A stretch of DNA of 64,000 nt from PALSA-505 sp035308365 (lineage in GTDB: Bacteria > Actinomycetota > Actinomycetes > Streptosporangiales > Streptosporangiaceae), in the NCBI GenBank assembly GCA_035308365.1, contig DATGGU010000022.1, positions 1 to 64,000 of the forward strand, in the 5' to 3' direction. The position numbers and the translations under genes were made by a program. Shown here piece after piece: positions 1-8,354 of the stretch. A model generated the notes under the pieces. The model ran no database searches. It was not told where the DNA came from and saw only the letters and a list, made by a program, of their open reading frames with translations. Position 1 is the stretch's first letter. Each line of letters starts with the position of its first letter.

Positions 1-1420
<1,420 letters not shown>

Positions 1421-1485
1421 GGCGTCTCCCTGACGTTGCGTTACGGGCCGGTACTCATCCGGCGTACCGGCGAAACGGTGCCCAC

Positions 1486-3486
1486 TTACGGCGTACCCGG
1501 GGTCACGGCGAAGATGTGTGCCATCCCCGGATCAAGCCGGACGTAGTTTGCCTGCCCCCACCGGTAGGATTCGCCGGTCAGCTCGTCCGTCACGGTGAAT
1601 TCGCCGCCGGCTTCTTGACCGAGGGCCGCGATGTCCAGCCAGGTCGTCGCCTCACGCGGCTGATGCGGATCAAGGTTTACCACGACGAGAACGGTGTCGG
1701 TGCCGGCGCGCTTGGAGAAGCACAAAAATTCCGGCTGGTCCACGTGATGGAAGCGCAGGTTCCGGAGCCAGTGCAGGGCAGGATGGTCCCGCCTGATGCT
1801 GTTCAGCCTGGTGATCAGGGACGCGATGCCGGTCGGCCAGAGCTGGGCCGCGGCCCAGTCCCTGGGCCGGTACTGGTACTTCTCCGAGTCCATGTACTCC
1901 TCGCTGCCCGGCCGCAGTGGTACGTTCTCGCACAGTTCGAAGCCGGAGTAGATCCCCCAGGTGGGGGACAGCGTGGCGGCCAGCACGGCCCGGGCGCAGA
2001 ACGCCGGCGGCCCGCCGTGCTGCAGGTACTCGTGCAGGATGTCCGGCGTGTTGGCGAAGAAGTTGGGCCGCAGGAACGGGGCCGTGACCGTGCTCAGCTC
2101 GGTCAGGTACCCGGTCAGCTCGGCCGCCGTGTTGCGCCAGGTGAAATACGTGTACGACTGGTGAAACCCGATCATCGCCAGGGTGCGCATCATGGCCGGC
2201 CTGGTGAACGCCTCGGCCAGGAAGATCACGTCGGGGTCGGTCCTGGCGATGTCGCCCAGCACCCGCTCCCAGAACGGCAGCGCCTTGGTGTGCGGGTTGT
2301 CCACCCGGAAGATCCGGACCCCATGGTTCATCCAGTGCCGCAGGATCCGCACCGTCTCCCGGTACAGCCCGTCCAGGTCGTTGTCGAAGTTGATCGGGTA
2401 GATGTCCTGGTACTTCTTGGGCGGGTTCTCCGCGTAGGCGATCGAGCCGTCCGACCGCTTGTTGAACCACTCCGGGTGCTCGCTCACCCAGGGATGGTCG
2501 GGCGAGGTCTGCAGGGCGAAGTCAAGGGCGACCTCGAGGCCGAGTTCGCGGGCGTGCGCGACGAAGGCGTCGAAGTCGTCGATGGTGCCCAGGTCCGGGT
2601 GGATCGCGTCGTGCCCGCCGGCCGGCGACCCGATGCCCCACGGCGAGCCGGGATCGGACGGCTGTGCCAGCAGCGTGTTGTTGCGGCCCTTGCGGAACGT
2701 GCTGCCGATCGGGTGGATGGGCGGCAGGTAGACCACGTCAAAGCCCATGTCGGCGATGCGCTGCAATCCCTTGGCCGCGGTGCGCAGCGTGCCCGACATC
2801 GGATCCCGCTCGCCCAGCGGGTCGATCTGCGCACCCTCCGAGCGGGGAAAGAACTCATACCACGCCCCGTACAGCGCCCGCTCGCGGTGCACGACAACCT
2901 CGTACCGCTTCGACCTGGTGAGCCGGTCGCGCACCGGATACGCGGCCAGGATCTCGCTGATCTCAGGGTCGATGGCGGCGGCCAGCCGGTCCCACGGCGG
3001 GATGCCGGGATCGGTCAGCCGCTCCACCAGCGACAGCAGCCTGTTCCTTGCCTGTTCCTTGCGCCTGGCCTCATCCTTCGTCCTGGCCGGGGCCAGCATC
3101 GACCTGGCCGCGCGGGCGAACAGCAGGGCGCCGTCGCCCAGCGTCAGCTCGACGTCCTGACCCCTGGGCACCTTGATCTCGGCGTCGTGCCGCCACTGCG
3201 CGACCGGGTCCCGCCAGGCCGCCACGTAGAAGTGCCACCGGCCCTCGGCGGTCACCGTGACCTCGGCGCCGAGCCGGTCGGTGCCCGGGGCCAGCTCATG
3301 CATGGGCACCGGGCCCGAGCGTTTGCCGTCCGGGGCGGCCAGCACCACGCCGGCGCCGAGCATGTCGTGTCCCTCGCTGAAAACGGTGGCGCTGACCTCG
3401 AAGGACTCACCGGTTACGGCCTTCGCTGGCCACCTCCCGCCGCCGGGGGCGGGCTGCACGTCAAGTATGGGAACGCGTCCGATCAC
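1486..3486 (-). CDS. glgE: Alpha-1,4-glucan:maltose-1-phosphate maltosyltransferase
   Basis: GlgE transfers maltose from alpha-maltose-1-phosphate onto alpha-1,4-glucan. The 666-residue length is typical of the family. An N-terminal beta domain (about residues 1-110) is followed by a helical segment and the GH13 barrel. The nucleophile is Asp396 in FRVDNPHTK and the acid/base is Glu425 in FLAEAF. DFALQTSPDHPW near residue 322 is also typical. The start is GTG at 3486 with no strong ribosome binding site. treS follows 65 bases downstream on the same strand, and glgP is encoded about 7.5 kb away on the other strand. In Streptomyces glgP lies directly beside glgE, so the transporter/kinase block between them is unusual. 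Confidence 0.97.
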   Translation of the reverse strand: MIGRVPILDVQPAPGGGRWPAKAVTGESFEVSATVFSEGHDMLGAGVVLAAPDGKRSGPVPMHELAPGTDRLGAEVTVTAEGRWHFYVAAWRDPVAQWRHDAEIKVPRGQDVELTLGDGALLFARAARSMLAPARTKDEARRKEQARNRLLSLVERLTDPGIPPWDRLAAAIDPEISEILAAYPVRDRLTRSKRYEVVVHRERALYGAWYEFFPRSEGAQIDPLGERDPMSGTLRTAAKGLQRIADMGFDVVYLPPIHPIGSTFRKGRNNTLLAQPSDPGSPWGIGSPAGGHDAIHPDLGTIDDFDAFVAHARELGLEVALDFALQTSPDHPWVSEHPEWFNKRSDGSIAYAENPPKKYQDIYPINFDNDLDGLYRETVRILRHWMNHGVRIFRVDNPHTKALPFWERVLGDIARTDPDVIFLAEAFTRPAMMRTLAMIGFHQSYTYFTWRNTAAELTGYLTELSTVTAPFLRPNFFANTPDILHEYLQHGGPPAFCARAVLAATLSPTWGIYSGFELCENVPLRPGSEEYMDSEKYQYRPRDWAAAQLWPTGIASLITRLNSIRRDHPALHWLRNLRFHHVDQPEFLCFSKRAGTDTVLVVVNLDPHQPREATTWLDIAALGQEAGGEFTVTDELTGESYRWGQANYVRLDPGMAHIFAVTPGTP

Positions 3487-3600
3487 GCCGAGAGGCTACC
3501 CACCCAAACCATGGTCACGCGACCCTGGGCCCGGGTATCCAGGCCGGGGTCGCTCGCTCGATACGGTCAGTAGCTCCACGACTTCCGGCAGACTGGCCGC

Positions 3601-4983
3601 TCAGGACGAGGTCCGCCCTCGGCGGGCCAAGGTGTCCACCGCCACGGCCGCGAGCAGGACCACGGCCGTCCACATGTTCTGGGCGGCCGCACCGAGCCCG
3701 AGCAGTGACAGACCGTTGTAAATCACGGCGACAATGAGCCCGCCCAGCACGGCGCCGAGCATCCTGCCCCGGCCCCCGAACAGGCTGGTGCCGCCAATCA
3801 CCGCGGCCGCCACGGCGTACAGGACAAGCTGCCCGCCGTTGACGTTGTTGGAGACCGAGCCGAGGTTCGAGGCATAGATGATGCCAGCGATCCCAGCGGT
3901 GAGCCCTCCCAGCGTGAACGCCAGTACCCGGATCCGGCTGAGGCTGATGCCGGCCCGCCTGGCCGCCTCGGCGTTACCGCCGATCGCGTAGACATACCGG
4001 CCGAACCGCGTGCGGCCGAGCAGCACACTCCACGCCACCAGGATCACCAGGACCACCAGGACCACCCAAGGAACGCCACGCAGCACGGTGAGCCCGGTGC
4101 CCCGGTTGGTATTGCCGATGAGCACGACGACCACGCCCGCGACCGCCATGATGGCAACCTTCAGCAAGGTCACACTGGCCGGGGGAGCGGCGAGGTTGCT
4201 CGACCGCCGGTGGCTGTCCCGCAGCCACATGAACACCCCGCCGAGCACAACGGCGACGGCCATGACGATCCAGCCGGCTATCGCGTTGATGCTGCCGCCC
4301 TCGATGTCGATGAGGATGTTGTTGGACAGCCGGATGACACCGCCCGCATTCGGCGCGGCCGAGTTGATGAGGAACAGCAGGAGGCCCTCGCCCATCAGCA
4401 ACCCGCCCAGGGTCACCACGAAGGACGGCAGCCGCAGCCGGGTGATGAGCACTCCCTGGATGGCACCGTAGGCCGCAGTGGCGGCCAGCCCGGCCAGTAC
4501 CGCCAGCCACCAGGGGTAGGGGTTCACCGCGGGCAGCATCCAGAGCGTAATCACAGCACCGATAGCGGAGGTGTAGCCGATCGACAAGTCGATCTCGCCG
4601 AGAAGCAGCACGAACACCTCGGCCATACCGAGCATCACGATCCAGGCGGCCTGGGTCATCAGGTTGACCAGGTTGCCCGCCGACAGGAACAGCGAGTTGC
4701 GGACCTGGAAGTAAATCACGATCGCGGTCAGGCCGATCACGACGGGAAGAGCCCCGCTCTCTCCGCTGCGGACGCGCTTGAGCCAGATCCGGCCGTATTC
4801 GCCGAGCGAGTCCGCGATCAGTTCGGGCGTGCTGGCCAGCACCGCCTCCGTCATCGCCTCCTCGGCCTGGCCGGAGCCGTCGCCATCTGGCGCGAGCTCA
4901 CCGGCCGGCCTGGGCTCGCCGGCCAGCCCGACCGGGCCCGTGGCCTGGGGCTGGTTCGCCCCGCTGCCTTCCGTGGGTGCCAT
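3601..4983 (-). CDS. Sugar ABC transporter permease (RbsC/XylH family)
   Basis: A 460-residue integral membrane permease of the ribose/xylose type (BPD_transp_2 family). About 65 N-terminal residues are acidic, polar and probably cytoplasmic. Roughly ten hydrophobic segments follow, with the family's conserved LGGLLMGEGLLLF and GRTRFGRYVYAIGGNAEAAR stretches; the latter is the loop thought to contact the ATPase. The ATG is separated from the ATPase stop by only a few bases, so the order binding protein, ATPase, permease forms one operon. The sugar cannot be read from sequence; proximity to glgE/treS does not prove an alpha-glucoside substrate, because this family usually handles monosaccharides such as xylose, ribose or galactose. 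Confidence 0.9.
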   Translation of the reverse strand: MAPTEGSGANQPQATGPVGLAGEPRPAGELAPDGDGSGQAEEAMTEAVLASTPELIADSLGEYGRIWLKRVRSGESGALPVVIGLTAIVIYFQVRNSLFLSAGNLVNLMTQAAWIVMLGMAEVFVLLLGEIDLSIGYTSAIGAVITLWMLPAVNPYPWWLAVLAGLAATAAYGAIQGVLITRLRLPSFVVTLGGLLMGEGLLLFLINSAAPNAGGVIRLSNNILIDIEGGSINAIAGWIVMAVAVVLGGVFMWLRDSHRRSSNLAAPPASVTLLKVAIMAVAGVVVVLIGNTNRGTGLTVLRGVPWVVLVVLVILVAWSVLLGRTRFGRYVYAIGGNAEAARRAGISLSRIRVLAFTLGGLTAGIAGIIYASNLGSVSNNVNGGQLVLYAVAAAVIGGTSLFGGRGRMLGAVLGGLIVAVIYNGLSLLGLGAAAQNMWTAVVLLAAVAVDTLARRGRTSS

Positions 4984-4986
4984 GCC

Positions 4987-5958
4987 TCAGCCCTCCGAGC
5001 CGCTACTGAGATCGGCCGCTTCGCCGCTGCTGCTGTCACTGCCCGCGCCGCCGCCATCGCCGGCCCCAGCCTGGCCGTCGGCGCCAGCCTGGCCAGCTGA
5101 GACCTCGCTTTCGCCGCGCCCGCCGCCGTTGCCCTGCCGGGTGGAGATACCGGTGGTCATCAGGTCCACGACCGACTGCCGGTCGAAGTCCGTGGCGGGT
5201 CCCACCGCGACCAGCCGGCCCAGGTACAGCACGGCGATCCGGTCGGCGACCTGGAAGACGTCGTTCAGGTTGTGCGAGATCACGATGACCGCGTGACCAC
5301 GGCTGGCCAGGCGGCTGATCAGGTCCAGCACCTGCCCGGTCTGGCTGACCCCGAGCGCGGCGGTGGGCTCGTCCATGACGACGAGCTTGGCGTCCAGCAT
5401 GACGGCCTTGGCCACGGCGACCGCCTGCCGCTGGCCGCCGGACAGCGAGCCGACGACCTGGCGGACCGAGCGGACCGTGGTCACGGCCAGCTCGCTGAGC
5501 GTCCGCTTGGCCGTCACCTCCATCTTGACCTCGTCGAGGAAGCCGCGGCGGAGCGGTTCGTGACCGAGCAGCATGTTCTGCACGATGTCCAGGTTGTCGC
5601 ACAGGGCCAGGTCCTGGTAGACGGTCGCGATGCCGAGCCCGGCCGCGTCCCGCGGGCCGTGCAGCTGGACCGGCCTGCCCTCCCAGAAGAGCTGGCCGCC
5701 GTCCGGCTGCCAGATCCCGGAGATCGTCTTGATCAGCGTGGACTTGCCCGCGCCGTTGTCACCGACGATCGCGGTGACGGCGCCGACCGGGATGTCGAGG
5801 TTGATGTCGGTGAGTGCCTGCACGGGGCCGAAGTTCTTGCCGACCCCCTGCATCCGCAGCTGCACTGCCTGACCGTTGGCGTTGTGGGCCGTCGTGGGTG
5901 ATGGCGCCCGGCCTGCGGCCGCAGGCCGGGCGCCATCCGCGGCGCTCGGGTTCGTCAC
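4987..5958 (-). CDS. Sugar ABC transporter ATP-binding protein (single nucleotide-binding domain)
   Basis: ATPase of the monosaccharide importer. It has one nucleotide-binding domain only, unlike the duplicated RbsA/XylG proteins of about 500 residues. Walker A is GDNGAGKS (residues 66-73), Q-loop Gln in VYQD (about 115), signature LSGGQ (172-176), Walker B LVVMDE (192-197) and H-loop His229. Both ends carry low-complexity extensions: Ala/Pro-rich at the N-terminus, Gly/Ser/Glu-rich over the last ~50 residues. The start is read as GTG at 5958; an internal start near residue 36 is possible. It lies 31 bases after the binding-protein gene. The core closely resembles the ABC domain fused to the histidine kinase at 8179-10836, sharing YQDLALC/WQDLALC followed by an NLD stretch. 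Confidence 0.92.
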   Translation of the reverse strand: MTNPSAADGARPAAAGRAPSPTTAHNANGQAVQLRMQGVGKNFGPVQALTDINLDIPVGAVTAIVGDNGAGKSTLIKTISGIWQPDGGQLFWEGRPVQLHGPRDAAGLGIATVYQDLALCDNLDIVQNMLLGHEPLRRGFLDEVKMEVTAKRTLSELAVTTVRSVRQVVGSLSGGQRQAVAVAKAVMLDAKLVVMDEPTAALGVSQTGQVLDLISRLASRGHAVIVISHNLNDVFQVADRIAVLYLGRLVAVGPATDFDRQSVVDLMTTGISTRQGNGGGRGESEVSAGQAGADGQAGAGDGGGAGSDSSSGEAADLSSGSEG

Positions 5959-5989
5959 CTCGGTAGCCAGGTTCCGTCTGGGTTCCTGA

Positions 5990-7195
5990 TCACACCGATA
6001 TCCCGTGTGCCGTGCATTCGGCGGCGAAGGAGCCGACGCAGAGCTGCTGGGCTGGCACGAAGTTGTCCTTGATGACGGTCGACGCCATGTTGGCGGAGGT
6101 GACCCACTCGGGGGTCAGCAGCACCGACGGCACCTGCGCCTTGGTCTGCAGGTCCGTCGTCGAGCCGTTCACCAGGGAGGACGGTGGCTTGGCGCCTGCC
6201 CGCAGGTACATGGCGAGCGCGGCGGCGGCCTGGGCCTCGAGGTCGATGGGCTTGTACACGGTGCCGCACTGGTAGCCGGCCAGGATGTTCTGCAGCCCGA
6301 CCAGTGTCGCGTCCTGCCCGGTGATCGGGAACGTGTTCGGCTTGACGTGCAGGGTCTGCAGGTAGTGGATGATCGGGGCCGCGTTCTCGTCGTTGGGTGA
6401 CAGCACCGCGTTGATCGACTTGTGCGCGGTGTACTGCTGCTGGAACTCGGTCTCGGCCGTCGGCGGGTCCCAGGTGCCCGCGGCCGTGCCTACCTTGACC
6501 CACTTGCCGGAGGAGAACAGCGGGTTGAGCACCGCGTTGTAGCCGTCGCCGAACAGGGTCGCGTTGTTGTCGGTCGGGGCGCCATACATGACCAGCACGT
6601 TGGGCTTGGTCACGTGCCAGGCGCTGGCGCAGCTCACCAGGCCCTGGCCGAGCAGCTTGCCGACCTCGACGTTGTTGAAGCTGACGTAGTACTTACGGCT
6701 GCCGCCCAGGGTCAGCCGGTCGTAGTCGATCACCGCGACGCCGTGCGACTTGGCGTAGGACTCGATCTGCGCGCCGACACCGGAGTCGAGCGGGTCCATG
6801 ACCAGCACGCTGGCGCCCTTGGTGATGGCCTCCTGGGCGTCGGTCAGTTCGGTGGCGTCACTGCCCTGCGCGTTCTGCACGGAAAACTGCGAGGGGGTGA
6901 GTCCCGCGGTGGTCAGGGCTTCGGTCAGGTATGGCGCGTCGAATTCGGTGTAACGGGCCGAGGTGACCGTGTCGGGCAGGATGACGGCGATGTTCCCCTT
7001 ACCCCGCGATGCCAGCGGCTTGAGCTTCGTCATGGCGTTGAAGGTCGTGTTGAGCGAGGAAAGCGTGATCGTCGGCACCGATCCGGAACCGCCGCCCGAG
7101 GAGCCCGACGGCTTACTGCTCCCGCAGGCGGACAGAACCAGGCCTGCGGTCAGGACCAGCGACAACGTCGCGCTCTTCTTGGTCACGGCTTTCAA
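5990..7195 (-). CDS. Sugar-binding lipoprotein of the ABC importer (XylF-like)
   Basis: Periplasmic-binding-protein type 1 family lipoprotein that captures the sugar outside the membrane. The best start is TTG at 7195, preceded by GAGGTGG at a 6-base spacing. It gives a compact lipoprotein signal with lipobox LSAC, the lipidated Cys at residue 24, then a Gly/Ser linker. A longer frame to 7294 adds residues that spoil the signal peptide. XylF/ChvE-like features include the NIAVILPDTVTSARYTEFD entry, VMDPLDSG, VAVIDYDRL and SPNDENAAPIIH. It is the first gene of the transporter operon, followed by ATPase and permease, and lies downstream of the response regulator gene on the same strand. The substrate is probably an aldopentose or hexose, not determined. 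Confidence 0.9.
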   Translation of the reverse strand: MKAVTKKSATLSLVLTAGLVLSACGSSKPSGSSGGGSGSVPTITLSSLNTTFNAMTKLKPLASRGKGNIAVILPDTVTSARYTEFDAPYLTEALTTAGLTPSQFSVQNAQGSDATELTDAQEAITKGASVLVMDPLDSGVGAQIESYAKSHGVAVIDYDRLTLGGSRKYYVSFNNVEVGKLLGQGLVSCASAWHVTKPNVLVMYGAPTDNNATLFGDGYNAVLNPLFSSGKWVKVGTAAGTWDPPTAETEFQQQYTAHKSINAVLSPNDENAAPIIHYLQTLHVKPNTFPITGQDATLVGLQNILAGYQCGTVYKPIDLEAQAAAALAMYLRAGAKPPSSLVNGSTTDLQTKAQVPSVLLTPEWVTSANMASTVIKDNFVPAQQLCVGSFAAECTAHGISV

Positions 7196-7312
7196 AATTA
7201 ACCACCTCTGTAGGTAAAGCTGAAGGAACGGAGCATGGCCCGCGCCCCTTCTAACCATCGGGAAACCGGCACGGCGAGGGCTGGCTTGGGGCAAACCATA
7301 GGGGCCAGGGAA

Positions 7313-7328
7313 TTAACGCGGTCTTAAC
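7313..7328 (-). promoter_or_regulatory. Candidate response-regulator site: two GTTAA half-sites 11 bases apart
   Basis: Read on the minus strand, GTTAAGACCGC is followed directly by GTTAATTCCCT, two GTTAA half-sites with an 11-base period. OmpR/PhoB-type regulators commonly bind direct repeats with this spacing, and the site lies between the regulator gene and the start of the transporter operon. Binding is inference only; no -35/-10 pair could be fixed with confidence. Confidence 0.35.
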
Positions 7329-7387
7329 ATCATGGCCAGCGCGTAAAAAAACTGTGAACGCCGGTCTTCCGCGGAGTCTGGCTGGCG

Positions 7388-8095
7388 TTATTCGGGAGCG
7401 AACCGGTAACCGGCCCGCGGCTGGGTGAGGATCAGCGGGGTGCTTCCCTCGGCCTCCAGCTTGGCCCGCAGCCGCCGGACGTACACCCGCACGTATTCCG
7501 TCTCGGTCTCGTAGCCGTGTCCCCACACCCGCCGCAGCAGATGCCCGTGGGTGAGCAGCTTGCCGCGGTTGGTGGCCAGCTCGCGCAGCAGGGCGAACTC
7601 GGTCGGGGTCAGGTGCACCGGGTCGCCTCGCCGGGTCACCTGCTGCCTGGCAAGATCGATCTCGATGTCGCCCGCGGCGATCACCGGGGGGCCTGGCTCG
7701 GCGGGAGCGGCGGGCCGGGTGCGGCGCAGCGTGGCGGTGATCCGGGCCATCAGCTCCTCGATGCTGAACGGCTTGGTCATGTAGTCATCGGCGCCGACGT
7801 TCAGCGCCGTCACCTTGTCCCGCTCACCGCCGCGGGCCGAGACCACGATGATGGCGACGCTGGACCGCTCCCGGATCTGCCGGCACAGCTCGAACCCGTC
7901 CACCTCGGGCAGCATCAGGTCGAGCAGCACGATGTCCGGCTCCTCGGTCTCCAGGAGCTGCAGCGCCCGCACGCCGTCGGCGGACACCACGCTGTCGAAG
8001 CCGCGCACGGCCAGGTTGGACCGGATCAGGTCGACGATGTTGGGGTCGTCCTCCACCACCAGGGCCCGGGTGATGCCCGCGCTCTCCGCCGTCAT
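7388..8095 (-). CDS. OmpR/KdpE-type response regulator
   Basis: A 235-residue two-component regulator. The receiver domain (about residues 10-125) has the acidic pair EDD (15-17), phosphoacceptor Asp59 in LLDLMLP, Ser in VVSARG and Lys in TKPF. The C-terminal winged-helix domain includes LTPTEFALLRELATN and YVRVYVRRLRAKLE, as in OmpR, PhoB and KdpE. The start chosen is ATG at 8095 because GGAGG lies 6 bases upstream; a longer frame to 8125 has no such site. It follows the fusion histidine kinase on the same strand and precedes the sugar transporter operon. The natural inference is that the kinase phosphorylates it and that it controls the transporter. A repeat element sits between kinase and regulator. 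Confidence 0.93.
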   Translation of the reverse strand: MTAESAGITRALVVEDDPNIVDLIRSNLAVRGFDSVVSADGVRALQLLETEEPDIVLLDLMLPEVDGFELCRQIRERSSVAIIVVSARGGERDKVTALNVGADDYMTKPFSIEELMARITATLRRTRPAAPAEPGPPVIAAGDIEIDLARQQVTRRGDPVHLTPTEFALLRELATNRGKLLTHGHLLRRVWGHGYETETEYVRVYVRRLRAKLEAEGSTPLILTQPRAGYRFAPE

Positions 8096-8134
8096 CGCTG
8101 TCCTCCGGTCGTCACTGTGCCTCATGCGAAATTC

Positions 8135-8354
8135 GCGTTATGCAAATTTCTTCCCTGGTGCTGTGCCGCTGACTGTGCTCAATCCGATCCGCGCTGCCCA
8201 ATGGTCTGCCGGGTGGCTCTGGCTGTAGCTGGCCCGATCGCTCGCGCAGGCCCTCCGGGCCCGCACTCGTGCTGCGGATTGGGCAGCGCTCCTGGGCCCG
8301 ATCGCTCGCGCAGGCCCTCTGGGCCTGCACTCGCGATGCGGTTTTGCATAACGC
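8135..8354 (-). repeat. Small inverted-repeat element, copy A (compound, two cores)
   Basis: About 220 bases bounded by GCGTTATGCAAAT at 8135-8147 and TTTTGCATAACGC at 8342-8354, an inverted pair with one mismatch at the inner end. Read on the minus strand it contains two copies of a core hairpin; the better one is GCAGGCCC-AGA-GGGCCTGC, flanked by ATCGC/GCGAT. The same ends and core recur at 13696-13843, 20532-20630 and 27032-27134. No coding capacity is attributable to the element itself. It overlaps the last ~56 codons of the upstream histidine kinase frame and ends 39 bases before the regulator start codon. MITE-like or REP-like origin is an inference. Confidence 0.8.
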
